Assembly: GCA_028095005.1 (NCBI GenBank)
Contig: CM051459.1
Coordinates: 203,151,902-203,215,901 of the forward strand
Direction: 5' to 3'
Source: Rhynchospora pubera
Taxonomy: Eukaryota; Streptophyta; Magnoliopsida; Poales; Cyperaceae
DNA: 64,000 nucleotides
Part shown: one piece after another, positions 23,027-36,233 of the stretch
Position numbering within the stretch: position 1 is the first letter of the stretch
How the letters are laid out: the number at the start of each line of letters is the position of its first letter
Made by a program: the position numbers and the translations under genes
Notes under the pieces: model-generated
Told to the model about the DNA's origin: nothing
The model's database searches: none
The model's input: the letters and a program-made list of their open reading frames with translations, nothing else

Positions 23027-23191
23027 GCGGAGGGTTTGGATGCTTTCTCCTACTCTACCACTGAAGGGTTTTTTGCTTGGCTGTGGTAATAAGGAAAGAG
23101 TTTCTCAACTACAAATAGGTCCAATAAGAGTTCGTATTACATTATTAGCCCCTTTTTTCCTAGATATTTTTATTTTTGGCATTTTCTTTTA

Positions 23192-23422
23192 GGGTGTGTT
23201 TGGATTGACCGGGAATAGGGAATAAGAATAAGGAATTTCGGTTTGCGTGTTTATTCTTATTCTTGCGCATAACAAACGGTATAAGAATAAGGAATTTGGG
23301 CCCTTATTCCTATACTAACAAAACCATGGTATAAGAATAAGGAATAAAGATAAGCACGCAAATCTAAATTCCTTATTCTTATTCCCTATTCATGACTTAT
23401 TCCGTTGCATCCAAACACACCC
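23192..23422. mobile_element. PIF/Harbinger-like MITE
   Basis: A 231-bp element with ends GGGTGTGTTTGGAT and ATCCAAACACACCC, flanked by TTA on both sides (23189-23191 and 23423-23425). The inside is built from inverted GGAATAAGAATAAGGAAT words. It lies about 160 bp upstream of the plastid-protein gene and could affect its promoter. Confidence 0.82.
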
Positions 23423-23570
23423 TTAGTGTCCAAGGAATCTTGTTCTGAATGAATTGGAATCGTGCAAAATAGACAACATAAACAATTAAACTTTGGTTTC
23501 TCCCCAAAGATCAAAGAAATGATGCACAGTGCATGTATTTTTTTATAATGTCGTATGCTTGTGTGTATTA

Positions 23571-23745
23571 TAGGTGTGTTTGGTAACACAAGAAATAAGG
23601 AATAAATCCCTTATTCCTTATTCTGGTGAAAATCAAACAACGAAGGAATAAGAAATTTGGGCTTATTCCGGCCCATATTCATATTCTAACAAAACCTTAG
23701 TATTTTGAATAAGGAATAAGCTTTTCTCTAACAAAACCTTCGTAC
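23571..23745. repeat. Degenerate relative of the preceding MITE
   Basis: The left end GGTGTGTTTGG and repeated GGAATAAG / CTTATTCC words match the element 150 bp upstream. The right end is decayed (AACAAAACCTT) and no target duplication was found. Confidence 0.5.
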
Positions 23746-24639
23746 ATGTTACTGTTGTTGTTATCTAATTCAAATATTATTATAAATCAACAAACGTTCG
23801 ATAATTAAGTAAATTTTAGTAGATAAAAGCGAATATATTTGTTCGTCTCCAATTTTATATTTTAAAGATAATTTCAAAATATATACCAAGCAAGTTTAAA
23901 TTTAAATGCTTAATAATAAAGGCTTATGTAGACTTCAACTTAATTCGAATATAAAATAATTTTAAGTATGATAGCTCAATTATTTTTAACTGAAACTAAA
24001 CTTTATTTTACTTATTATTACAAGTTAGAGATAGAACTAGCTTGTTCAAGCTTGATTATTTTTAACTGAAAACGACATTTGTAATTCCAAATTATCCTTG
24101 TTCCTCACCATGTTCCATTTCCACTGTTCTCAACTACTATTCACACGTAAAATCATTTTTGTAAAAATTCATACTTAATAATAGTTCCACTTGGTGAGTT
24201 CAGTCTGCTACAATGGATACTAACCTTCCATTTTGACAGCATCAAAGTACAGAAAAGATGCTTTAAGGATTCATTGGCATAGCAACAGAACTCATTCCAA
24301 AATGGCCCCATCCAGTTATCCTGAGAAATCATGTATTCCAATTATTTAGTGTTTCATGAACAAGAACTTGCTAACACACAGAAGTTAAAAAGACCTACAG
24401 GATTCTTTCGGCCGCAGTACAAAAATAACATGAGTCCATCTAATTGTCAAAAGAAACAAATCTCCTCTCAATAGTACTCATAACTACATTCATCCATCTC
24501 TAAAAACGCTCCTGCCACTTTACACACACCATATTTCCCTTTATAACCTCTCTATTGCAAAGGCTATGCAAAAGTAGAACATCAAAAAATGCATACCCAC
24601 CTAACCGACATAACAGCCCTATAACCCGACCAACTCAGC
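23746..24639. other. Intergenic stretch between two minus-strand genes
   Basis: No coding sequence supported. The part from about 24150 to 24639 is likely the 3' UTR and flank of the TM9SF gene, which is read from the right. Confidence 0.4.
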
Positions 24640-27600
24640 TCATTCGCACTTGATTGAACGGTAAATGTGGCGCACAAATAACAGTGCCGCATGGAAACCA
24701 ACAGTCCCAAGCATGAGGAAGAAGCCATAGCAAACACAGGCCATGTACCCAAAGAAAAATGAGGTTTGCATGAAGCCCGACATGTCAGATCGGGCATAGT
24801 AGTAGTACCAGCAGTATCCGTATATGAATAACCCAGTAGACCCGCCACATAGGAATGCCCTAAATAAAATAAAAAGGACATGAGATACATATTTTCAGCC
24901 ACTAGACAGTGCTGGTGTAGCCTGACTGTTATTTATTGGTAGCCCTTTTCTTTAGCTATTTTTAGAATAGTTTGGCTTTGTCAGACTATAATAGTCAGTC
25001 CAGGGTTCATTCAGGTCCAACCAGTTCAATGAGGTCCTACAACTTAGATAAATGCACATTGACTCGATGTTTTTGTTTCAAGTAATTGCACACTTAAGGT
25101 TAGTTTAGAGATGGTATTTAGGCCCAGACTGTTTCTTATAATTAACAAACATGGATAGTACTGGTAATCAATTAGCAAATAGTACAATTATGTTGAAGGA
25201 TATCCACATAACTGTTCTTTTTAGGGTACATAGAATTTCTAATTCTTTCTATACATGTAACCTCATATGAACATACCTCCACCACCACTCGTGATCTTCC
25301 GCAGCAAGTTGGAAGTAGGTCAATGACACCGTGATAAATGCCGTCACGATGATAAGGATAATAAACACAATAAAGAGAATGCTATAAATGGTGTAAATCC
25401 TGTGACCCCATACACTAGCGAAGATATAGTAAAGCTCAATGTAGATAGCACTGAAGGGTAGGAACCCAGCCATGACCATCTGGGGAACAGGTCCACGATA
25501 CCAGGGAAGTGGTGGGATTTCACGAGGGTACTTGGTTGTACGGGTCGGTGCTTGGAACTCAACTTTACTGTTTTTGCCCGCAATGCCACCAAGCACGAGC
25601 AATGGGAATGTGACAAGTGTCCAGATAAGGAGGATAACAAGGATGGTACCAAACGGAAGAGCAGCCGTGGCACTGTAGATAATCGCAACAGTGTTGAGGA
25701 AGCAGAATGTCAGGAAAAGGGGCCCACAGAAGAGGCACCCTGTTAAAATCAAGTTTCTTACCTGCAAATTAAGCATCAGTTCAGCCCTCAATTAGAATCG
25801 AACAAATAGGGAATCTGACGAATGAACAAAGCAAAACAACGAATAGAATTATCTAAAATTGAATTCCTTGGACAATAGCAGAAAAGAAAGTTTGTACTAC
25901 TTATACAGTTATACCCCATAGATTTGTACATTTAAAAGAACATTTAAATTCAAATTTTCATGTTGCTGCTGCCTAATACATGAGCAAAACTAAAGGTACT
26001 AAGGGCTAAGTAGAACTAGAAGATCTTTCTGACAAATCAATAATAATAAGTGTATAGGATCCACATTCCCATGAAAAGCAATTTTGTGAAGCCTTAATTG
26101 TTCAAAAAGAGTTGAGACCAGGTTGGATTGTAGGGGCAACTTACCCAGTTTGTTCCCTCAAGCTGGCAATAGAAGTTTGTGGCAACATAACCAGCAATGC
26201 CAGATGTTAGTGCATAAATGACAACCAGAGCAGTAAAGAGAGCTCCTCTGTTGTAGGGGTAAAACACTCCCACCAAAGCAAGAATGAATATAAAGATGGC
26301 ACTACAAAAGAAGGATGAAAAAATTAAAAATAAATATCAAAACTACTAACATTGTATCAAGGAGACAAAATATTAGGGAAAAAAAAAACATTAAAAGTTC
26401 CTAGAACAAGAATCATAAGACTTACAGAGCAAAGAGCTGAGTGCCAGATCCAACGCATGCAGCAAGGAGAGACTTGTTCTTAGGATACCTAAAGACATCT
26501 CCATGTATGTACTTCCACCCAGTCTCTTCCTGTTCTTCAGCTGATTCCTCATCATGCGCATACCTGTCAACAAGGTTCCAAATAAAAGTTAAAGCTAGAA
26601 GAATTGACATGTGACCATCTAGAACGGCAGAGACTGTGATAGGGAGAGATTACTTGACGAAGTCATTCTTAAGAACACGCATGAGGATGGTAGCAAGGAA
26701 GCCTGTCAACAGCAGCACTGTGACACAGGAGTTGATGATGGAAAACCAGTGAATCTCAAGGTGGTGGGGAAGGGCTGATGCCTGGGAGTATTTTTCCATC
26801 CGGCGTTCAAACTGGATGGCCGTTTCCTTCCACTTGACCGAGTACAGGAACTCAACCTCCATCTCCTTGTCTACTGTCACATCTGCCACCGCATCTGTGT
26901 CAGTCCGTGCACTTACTTCTATCACCCTATTGCCATTGTACTGTACCTCAAAATGTATGTGCCTGTTTTTGATAAAGTGTAATCAAATAGTCAAATTTTT
27001 GTTCCCAGAATAATAATTCATTTTAATGAGCATTCCAGAAACAGCTAATGGTCATGTGTGTGAAATAGTCCCCTTGGTAAATGATTAGATGCAATATTAC
27101 CCATTCTAGTGCAAGCAAACCTCAATATATAATGCAAGTCGTGGAAAAGTATATGATTATAAACAAAACTGCATATAGTTGTTGGGGTCAGGGTGGAACA
27201 TGTGCAAACGACAAAGTAATTGTCTTACCATCTGTAAGTAATCAAGTTATCCTAAAGCAATTATACTCTTTTTCGCATAATATTTTGGCAACATAGATTA
27301 AATTTCTGCAATACAGAAGCTTAATTGCACGATCAAATGAATAGTAAGTCTCTTTTTCAAGAGGAAATTCCATCTATGCACCTTAAACGTCAAAACACCA
27401 CATATAAGGTGAAAAAGGAGAAATATATAAAGGCCAATACCTGTATAGGAAGTATTTGTATTCACTGGCATCAGTCTTCCCTTCTCTCTCAACCTTGCCA
27501 ACAAAACCCCACAAAGGGAGGTCATCATAGTACATCTGGAAGTAGTAGTCCTTTGTGACAGCACTTCTAAATTTGGCTACATCTTCCTTTAACAGCTTCT

Positions 27601-29360
27601 TTTTGCACACCGACTTTGAGTCAAGGTCAACACGGAAATCAAGTTTATATGGGGCCTCAACAAGGCGGTCCCCATTTAAGACCTCACCAAGTGCCTCTGA
27701 TTTCTCATTGATGTGCTCTGAAATGCGCAAGGAAAAGATGAGATCAGCATAGAAAGTTGAAAACAACATAACACAGCACACAAAATAACACAGCAGGAGA
27801 GCTCAAGCTACTTTTCCCCAACATGTTACAAATAGCAAGAAGCATTGATAACATATAGCTGGTATATTTTGAAGAAAACAGATGTTAATGATTTTTTCAA
27901 TTCATTCAGCTGGTATCTACTATGATTTGTCAGAGTATGCATGAACAAGTCCTCCAGGGTAAATCTGATAATATTGTGGTTTATATTTTCAAATTATTTC
28001 ACAAGTAACTGTCACTACTAGAAAACTGCTTGATGATTGAGACAGGAAAAAGAGTTTTAGAAGTTCTAATGAAATAAATAAATTTTAAAACCCTTGTCTT
28101 AGTTAATGAGGTAGGTCTTAGCTGGAAGAAGTCTTGACCAAGTCAGACCTCTCCCTATGATTCAACAAAGTAACTAGCATTTCTTTTTTGCATACCAAGC
28201 AATTCCGGTCAAATCATAACTGAAGCAATATTATATCACATCTTGCTATTCTATGGCTAGCACTTAGGTTGATAAAATAAGAGCTAAGAAGAGTGAAGCC
28301 AGAAGAAAGATTAATTAATATATACAAGAAAGGTACAAACCAGGGGAGCAAAACGGAAGATCAAAGTAGCGGTAAGTCTCACTGCAACAAATTAAAATCA
28401 AAATATACAATTAGCAAAAATTAACTTTTAACAATTTAACTCATGAAATTGAAACCTATCTACATCTACTACCACATTATTATAAGCTACAGAAGAAAGT
28501 CGATCCATGTGCTCTTGTTGCTTTCATATACAGGATTACAACATCTAATCTTTCTAAAATGCACCTCAGAGGTCCAAAATATGCTTGTGGCACCCATAAA
28601 CTGGAGGCATTACAGTATTATAAACAGAAAAGGGTTGCACAGCAGCAAATATTTTCCTTTTTAGGCGCAAAAGGCAAATACTTGATGCAAAACACATGCC
28701 GTAGCAAATAAGAACAATCGTCATGCCAGATCAAAAATGACAACAATAAGTCTTCATCGGCTGGGGGCAATTAATGTGGATACCATTCCCGAGATATTAA
28801 ATACAACTCATTCAGCTGGAATAGAGCCAATTTTAAACTGCACTCTAGCAATTTTAGTGAATCAAGCACTTACCTTATTAAATGCGAAGAACTATACCAT
28901 ATAGAAAATTAATAATACACTAAAAAATTTGAACAGATGGTTGTAAGACACTAAAACCTAGCATCTCAAACAGCCTAATAAATACTAAGTCTTAAAATCC
29001 CCATCATATCAAAATATATCCTATTAAACGAGTCAAGTAAGCAACTTTCAGATCCCCCGAGAGTTATATAAGTCTAAATTAAACACTTTCGAAAAATTAG
29101 CCAAGACAATGACAAGGCGCTCAGATCTGGCACCCAATAACTTGAGATCTGATACAGTTCAAGCACCAAGACCGAACACAATCCAAAATTAAAGAGACTA
29201 AGATCTATTACCTCGGATTGTGGAAAGGTCCGACCTTGTTCGCGTAGAGAGGGACCGGATCCCCAACTTTGAATTTGTGATCGGATGCGCTGGAGAGAAC
29301 GCCAGTGATGGCGAAACAGATCAGAAGGCCAATCGAAGATCTCAGATTCGTTAGCGCCAT
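24640..29360 (-). CDS. Transmembrane 9 superfamily protein (nonaspanin)
   Basis: Eight coding exons on the minus strand: 29360-29212, 28381-28341, 27717-27441, 26962-26654, 26563-26426, 26301-26145, 25761-25277 and 24859-24640. They sum to 1,776 nt (591 aa) with consistent phases and GT-AG introns. The protein has a signal peptide (MALTNLRSSIG..., hydrophobic to about residue 24), a long lumenal domain (DLPFCSP, GEVLNGDRL) and nine predicted membrane spans beginning after the EIHWFSIINS segment. The family signatures YPYNRGAL and SAIYIELYYIFASVW are present. The C-terminus ends IKCE, fitting the KXD/E Golgi-retention signal of plant EMP/TMN proteins. Length and tail point to the EMP12/TMN1 branch, which I cannot prove without alignment. 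Such proteins reside in Golgi/endosomes and help sort membrane proteins. The ATG at 29360 was chosen because it starts the signal peptide. The gene looks intact. Confidence 0.96.
28013..28035 (+). repeat. CACTA-like terminal sequence in a TM9SF intron
   Basis: CACTACTAGAAAACTGC matches the usual start of plant CACTA (En/Spm) terminal repeats. It lies in intron 2 of the TM9SF gene. I could not find the opposite end, so it is probably a remnant or chance. Confidence 0.35.
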
Positions 29361-29524
29361 CACTTTCCTTCGATCTCTCATCTACCTCCAATCCCTTCCA
29401 ATTATTTTTTTTTCTCTCTTTTTAGTAGTTTTGTCGACCCGAGCCGAGCGGAGCGGAGCGGGGATTAAAGAGGGAGAAGGAGTGGGAAATGAGCAAGGGT
29501 AGATAGAGATGGTGAGACTCTAAC

Positions 29525-29528
<4 letters not shown>

Positions 29529-29560
<32 letters not shown>
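29529..29560 (+). repeat. GA microsatellite upstream of the TM9SF gene
   Basis: About 16 GA units (CT on the coding strand) 170-200 bp upstream of the ATG, in the probable 5' UTR or core promoter. CT-rich tracts are common at plant start sites. Confidence 0.85.
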
Positions 29561-29564
<4 letters not shown>

Positions 29565-30350
29565 TGAAAATCGAAGAACGAAACGGTTCCCGAGGCTGGG
29601 TCTAAGTCTAAATCGGGCCGTGCATGTTCCCTGGACCGCAAGCGGACCTTGCAAAAGGAGTGATTCTTTTACTGACACTGGGCCCCACTGATTTGGTCCT
29701 GAAATTGAGGGACGATCTTCTGTCAGATTTAGAGTGCACGTGAGTTACACCGTTTCTTGGAGTAAGAAATCCTGTAGTGGAGGCTTCAAGTAGTACGTTT
29801 AGACTTTGGAGTGTGTTCTTCAGTGTAGCGTGCCGTGTTTCTTATTGTTGATGACTTGTTCTACATTGGCTACAGAAACGTTTGCTACGGAAAATATGGT
29901 CCTAGTTCGTACAAGTTTAAAGTTCATTCATTCGAAAATGGAGATACTGATAGTTCGGGTCAGCAGTGTGTTATTTTGATTTACGTTGGGACCGAGGAGT
30001 GTTGTGCAGTGGATTTCTATACAGATACTATAGAATATCTGTCGTAGGAAATCCAGGTGGATCCAGAAAACCAATTGGAATTGGACCAACTTATTTAAAT
30101 TGAGATCAGCTGCCGCGCGACACAGCGTGTCGCGCGGTATGCTGGCCGTTTGATTAAAATCCAATGGACAAGGGAGCCCCGTGCATGTAACCTAGATTGG
30201 TAGGCCCGTAAAAAGTGAACCGTCCGATCAAGATCAGACGGCTCGTAGTGCGCGACACGCGGTGTAGCGCAACAGCGAATCCGGATTGAACTTATTTTTA
30301 TAGTTTTTTTCTTTGGATTCAACCAAGTGGTACCCTTTTTAATGAGTATG
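29561..30350. other. Upstream flank of TM9SF with GC-rich inverted repeats
   Basis: No gene. It contains a perfect hairpin at 30113-30137 and a second inverted pair, CCGTCCGATC / GATCAGACGG, around 30221-30241. CGCGACACGC at about 30252 repeats part of the first hairpin. These could be parts of one small non-autonomous element, but I found no clear ends. Confidence 0.5.
30113..30137. repeat. GC-rich perfect hairpin
   Basis: Eleven-base arms CCGCGCGACAC and GTGTCGCGCGG around a 3-base loop, in otherwise AT-rich sequence. Confidence 0.85.
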
Positions 30351-30971
30351 AACCACGGAACTCCGGCCAGGATAATTTATTTGTTTTTTTTTTATAGAAG
30401 AGTTGTTCTTTTTCCATTCTTTTTGTCTCTACTACGCTTTTATTTCTTCAATTTTACTATTTAAAATGAAATTTTAAATATCAAAATAATGCGACAGATA
30501 TGATTCATATCACTTTATTTTATACATATGAAAACTATTATGACATCTCGATACTATTTTGATTGGCATAAAAAGCTTACAAAACTCAATAATGTGGATT
30601 ATCTTTTAGCACTTATTCTCATCAAAATAAAATTAAAATAGCATATTTTATGTGCGTCTATATGAGAGAATATAAATCTCACATAGAGGATTTATTTTGT
30701 TATTCAAGTTTCAAATTTTTTTTGTTAAGAATCTAGAGGGGGGGGGGCGTGGTCAAAAGAAATAAAGATGTTAAAAATCTAGTTTCGTAACCATGCAATT
30801 TCAATAGAAAAAAAATCAGGAGAGAAGATAGAAATATTCAAATTCATCACAAAGAGTAATTTTAAAATCGGACAACCAAAACAAGCATTTGTATTGTGTA
30901 CTGTAAACCGGCACTGACAAAAATACGGGCATAGAATCAGCAAAGACACACATCAATACGAACTTCTTCAA

Positions 30972-31013
30972 GCTAGCATGGTGAATAGAAATGCTAGCAT
31001 GGTGAATAGAAAT
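30972..31013. repeat. 21-bp perfect tandem duplication
   Basis: The 21-base unit beginning GCTAGCATGGTGAATAG occurs twice in direct succession (30972-30992 and 30993-31013) with no differences. Confidence 0.95.
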
Positions 31014-31139
31014 GATGACTTTAGTTCCAATCGTACATGTGCCGAAAATCATAAAATTCTCATTGAAATTGCGTAAAGACCCAAATCCATTGTAAAACAC
31101 TAACGAAATGGTTAGTGGCATGATTATTTCTGGCACTTC

Positions 31140-31333
31140 AATAACAGAATGACAAACGAAACGGGAGCTGGAACAAAATTACACATATCGTTTACCGAAA
31201 TCGCATATTTTGTACATGTCGTTTGCCGTTTCAGTAAACGGAACGGTTGACGAAATGTTGAAACTATACCGTTACTTAAGTGACACCGTATACGAAATGG
31301 GCTTTTTTCCCACTTGAAGACCATGTTTGACAG
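31140..31333. mobile_element. Remnant of an hAT-like non-autonomous element
   Basis: The stretch has CGTTTGCCGTTT and AAACGGAACGG words like those at the ends of the hAT element at 47029-52033. It finishes TGACAGGTCTA, close to the inverse of a TAGxCCTG hAT end. No matching left end or 8-bp duplication was found, so it is probably truncated. Confidence 0.45.
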
Positions 31334-32199
31334 GTCTAGTCAAGAGCTTACATACATATATTTGGTCAAAGGATTTTTACTTTTTTTTTAATTAAAGAAC
31401 GATTAAATTATTTAAAGATATTATTTCTCTAATAAACATGATTAAAGGTGTTATTTTCGATTTCGATGATTGTATATATGGATAAGATTTCAACAGCTAT
31501 ATCCAATTTTGCCTTTATAAAGAACACAATAGCACTTAAAAAAAAAGACACAATAGACAATCAATTTATCAACCAACCCCCAACATTTTTCAAAATATTT
31601 CAAAACCGTCTGTTCCTTGCGGAATTGCACCATAGGATCTGCATTAAGATCTATTGAGATCATAGACAGTGATTGGTGCCAAAGCAGGTTTCGAATTTTA
31701 CGGATCCCGCCCATTCAAAATACTCTACGACTTTAAATAAATTCAATTAAATATTTATTGCATTTCTTGTTCAATTTCTCTGAGAAAAATTAAAAGAAAT
31801 TGATCATCTTAATTTTCAAACTATTTTACAAGACTAATTGACTTTTTTTTAATTTATAATAGGTACCATGACCATTGTGATATGTGAGAAATTTAATGTA
31901 AAAGTGTGAATATATTTGGCGTCCAAATCACTTTCTGTTGCAAGTGTAAATATATTGGTCAAAATCACTTCCCGTTCCTGAGAAATATGCTGTTATATGC
32001 AGGTTGTCGAGATACGACGAGGAAATAAACCAATGCGAATGGAAAATAGTGTGAATATATTTCATGATGATTATTATTTCATACCTGTAATGGAAAGGTA
32101 ACCCCACTTGAAATAAAAATGGAGATGACATTATATTGAAATTCTGTTGAGAAGGCTCATTTATCATGTAAATTATTTTATGATTTTTAGAAACCACTG

Positions 32200-33110
32200 G
32201 AGTTTGGTGATATGCATTTTTTCAAAGATTGAAAATGTGGGTCCCAAGCTTCTACACTTGGATTCGATAAAATCGGGGCACAACAGTGACGAATTATTTG
32301 CAGCTATCAAAAAGTAAGTTCCATCAGGAAATTTGACAACTCTTGAATTCGATAGAACCAGGGCACACCAGTGATGAATTTTTTCCTTAGATTCTTGAGA
32401 ACTGAATGGACATGTCACTACAAAAAGAGAAAACTTATGTTTCTTGACACACAAATTATTGAGGTAGAGTCTTTATCTTTGTATCTTTCTATATTTTTAT
32501 TAAGTGTGTTAACTAACTGTGTACAAATTCATGGCTTAGTTAATTACTTTTTAATGGAACTTCTCAAAATTTAATTTTTATCTATTATTGCAGGTAACCC
32601 AGCAGCTTGAATGGTTGCGATTGTGGCATATTTATGCTATCCTTTGTTGAGAAATTTCTTCATATGGCCCAGGAGTGTTCTAAAATTGAAGAGATATTAA
32701 AAGTAATGTAGAGTGGAAATTTTGAAATTGAAATTTTGATATCTGAAACAACTATTCAATAAATTGAAATTTTGATTCTGGCAGTGTGGAAAGTGTTTCG
32801 TACAAGTTAATGCTACAGAAATGAGAGCCAGGGTTAAGGACATTTTTGCTGATTTTTTGAATATCAAGCCCAGGCCCAACGAAGCAGTGTGCTAGCTAAA
32901 ATAAACAAAGCATGTCCTGAGATATCTGGCATCCCCATCGTGGGCCCTCAAAACAAAGAAGACTTGAATTGGATATCGGTTGAATTGAAATCTGGGGATT
33001 CTAAATTGGTTTTGGCAATTTTGTGCAAACGTTGTACCTGTGTGCTTTTAGAAGAGCTCAATGTACCGTCTCTAAGTATAAACACTCTACAAACATTATA
33101 TTAGATTCCT
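32200..33110 (+). pseudogene. Unidentified degenerate coding relic
   Basis: Several short exon-like pieces in different frames suggest a decayed gene, but I do not recognise the family. 32371-32460 is followed by GGTAGAG-like donor sequence, and a piece after TTGCAG at about 32594 reads VTQQLEWLRLWHIYA. Another after a possible acceptor at about 32784 reads CGKCFVQVNATEMRARVKDIF. A third (32889-33104) is open for 71 codons. Stops and frame changes separate them. Two 40-bp segments (about 32258-32298 and 32341-32381) look like an internal duplication. It could also be chance frames. Confidence 0.3.
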
Positions 33111-33960
33111 CTCATATGTGTGAAAAAATGCATCTATAAGGAATAATTAGTATACAAATATTCATATTTAGTATAAAAATTTCCCTTTATGTTTATAAAG
33201 GGAAATACTATGCGTTAGTTTCTTGTATTTTATGTCAGTCTGATATTGGTTATCCACCAATATCTTAAGTTTTGTTTATTTTCTTCATTATCAAATACAT
33301 AAAGAGTGATTTTAAATATAACATTTTTTTTCCGACCAACTCTTATACAACATGCAATTCAATTTGTATGATTTGGTTTATTGTACTTTGACTTACTTTT
33401 TGCATGAACTCACGAAAAAAGTTTCAGTATGCAGCTTGAGATGCATGTTATTAAGTAATGTGTGTTTAAAGTGATGGTCTACATGATATTTTTGTTTCTT
33501 AATTTTATAGAATTTCTTGACAGCATTATTTGTACATAAAAGTCTTTCTTTTTCTTTTTTCATCAAAAGTTTTTTTTTTTATATGAGATGAATTTGTGCT
33601 AAACGTCTTTTAAAGACATAAAGCTGATACATCAATAATGTTAGTTCTTTTGAGAACTTTTGTTTTAAAAAGTGTTTTGAAAATTCAGTCCGTTTGACTG
33701 GTTCTATTGCAAATCAATGACCAATTCTGTCCAAAATGACCTCCAAAATGGCCTGAATTCGACCCAGTGAAAATCGATCGGTATTGTCCGAGTTTTAATG
33801 GAACTGTTGAGTCAAACTGGTTGGTTTTATGGTTTTTGAATTATTTTTGTTTGGTTGTCAGATGAAATAATTATTTTGGTTTGGTTGTCTTAGTTATTGA
33901 TATGCTTATCTTAAGTTTATTATGATTAGTCATCTTGTTCTTAATATATATATATATATA

Positions 33961-34363
33961 GAGTTTAGCTACGGTGAGTCGCGACTCACGGACCCTCCGG
34001 TGAGTCGCGACCAATACTCCTAGATCTAGATCAAAATGACCAATCCAAACCGTCCAATATGATCTCCCTATTGAAATCTCCGTGCGAACCAAATTTTTTA
34101 TTTTTCGAAATTTTTAAGTATTTTTTTCGGATTTTTAAAAACTTATGTTTTTGAATGGTTCAGAACCAATTAGATTAACAATTTTCTAAAATTTCAAAAA
34201 AATACTTAAAAATTTCGAAAAAATGAAAAATTTGGTCTACATGGAGATTTCAATAGGGAGATCATATTGGACGGTTTGGATCGGTCATTTTGATCTAGAT
34301 CTAGGAGTATTGGTCGCGACTCACCGGAGGGTCCGTGAGTCGCGACTCACCGTAGCTAAACTC
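33961..34363. mobile_element. Foldback element with long inverted repeats
   Basis: A 403-bp sequence whose first ~135 bases are repeated inverted at its other end, with only a few mismatches (an A/G near 34050 and a short divergent patch near 34085). The arms start GAGTTTAGCTACGGTGAGTC. Weaker pairing continues inward through AT-rich phrases to a loop of about 60 bases. It is flanked by TA and TC/TA microsatellite on both sides, so the target duplication cannot be read. No protein is encoded. A transcript would form a very long hairpin. Mutator-like foldback MITE is my best guess. Confidence 0.85.
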
Positions 34364-36140
34364 TCTCTCTCTATATATATACATGGATTCTGACCTCCGC
34401 CCACCACCTATTTTGTTTAAATAGTCTCAAATTTACCGTATTAAATTCTTTGATGACATAATTAAGGTAATATGAGAGAAAACATTTATATTTTATGATT
34501 AATTTAAAATTTTAATAACAGATATTTGTGAACTATGACCTCCTCTTTTAAACGCATTGTTACTTCAAATTATTTAAACTAACTATTTAAGATAAGCATT
34601 ATTTTTCTTATAAAAATTGGCAGGCCATTACCATTTACCAAACACATTTTTCATTTCAACAGGTCACAATACAAAATTGTTCTATGTCCTCTCCTTATGA
34701 TATGATATCCTAATTCCCCGTTTTATGCTTCATTTATGTCACCAAACATTGGTAACATGAGGTTGTACAAGATGTGGTAACTTATTGTTAAGATGGTAAA
34801 CTGAGGTCCTAAAATTTTATGAATGATAACTTATGCACTGCACTCCACATGTGTAACGATACTTACTGTTAAGATGGTAAACTAAGTCCTAAAATTTTAT
34901 GAATGATAACTTAGTAAAATCATGAATTATATGATCAAGAAATTAAATGAATAAATTAATGTAACTGCAAAATATGACGGAATTTATGTTCTGAGAGCAT
35001 AAAAATATTTGTCACAATTTCTATAAATTATCTGTATACGTGCCTCAATGATCTGATGAATGCACAAATAAATCCAGTGACAAATTTATTTCTATTTTGA
35101 TGAGTACACAATTAATCTAACGATAAATTTCTTTCTATTTGAAGTGAAAAGTCAAAAAATTTATATCTATCCATAATACCCACACCCAACTATAGATTTG
35201 AATGATTATAATGGTTAAAAATACACAGAGTAGATTGTTTACTGTCTAATTATTTACACTCTTTTTCTTATTATTTTAGTCTTGGATACGTGGCAAGCAC
35301 CAGGATAGATGCCATAGATCAAATTTTCTTTGACATATTTTATGTTACGTTCGTGTGTTTAATTAGCTTTTTCCAAGAATAAGTTTTGTCCATATCAAAT
35401 GGGATTGAGTGCAGATAAGGTCCGATCAATTATTTTTTTTATTTATTTATTTTGCCTATGGGATTATTAAAAAAAAAATTTCCATACAAAATTTTGACAG
35501 CTTCTGTCAGTATTTTCTAAAAAAAAAATTCATACAAATTTAATGTAAAAAATGTATTGAGTTAAGAAAAAGAAGCCGCAAAAAATGATTTGCATCCACT
35601 GGTAATTAAACTCGAGCCTTTCTCAATATGAATTCAAGGCCGAAGACCAACTCCACTTCTCTAACTTGTGTTACAATTGATTAAAAGAAAAAATAATAAT
35701 AAAATAAATAACGCATATTACTATTGGGATGGATCAAATCGATGAGATGTAATCCATTCAAGTTGGATGGTGCGGATCGAAATAACTTGAAGTCTTGAAC
35801 TATGTTGGTGGATCCCTGATCAGTGAAGATTGCACATCTGGGAGTTAAATTATCTCAAATTATGTTAGATCAAATCGAATTAGTAACTCAAGGTAATTTA
35901 TGTTTTGAAAATAAATTAGAGAGTCAAGTATCTCAACTTATTTTAAAAATATGTTGGATCAAATCGAATTAATCCGTGAAGGTTGCACATAAGTTGTCGG
36001 TCTCATGATTTGATTATCTATAAAACATACGGAATGCTGTCTATCTGACCATATCAAAATGATTAGAAAATCCAAATCTTATTTGATGTTAGGACAGTTT
36101 AATCATTTGGTTACAAATCAGGTTGCACGCAACAAAAATC
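34364..36140. other. AT-rich intergenic stretch with local duplications
   Basis: No gene seen. There is a direct repeat of about 53 bp (34780-34833 and 34861-34913, a few differences) and a looser duplication around 35820-35990 built on the phrase TTGGATCAAATCGAATTA. From about 36140 the sequence matches the 5' end of the downstream duplicated gene at 53575. Confidence 0.55.
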
Positions 36141-36233
36141 ATGTTGTAAAAGCAATTCCCATATGGGTCTTGGGCCTCGCAAAATATAAGAAATGGGATT
36201 CGGACCCTCAGAAGACAAGACAAATACGACCCC

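Noticed and set aside
27298..27564. Second reading of TM9SF exon 3 in another minus frame, and similar overlaps in exons 5-7
   Set aside because: Out-of-frame shadows of the real exons, whose phases agree along the whole gene.
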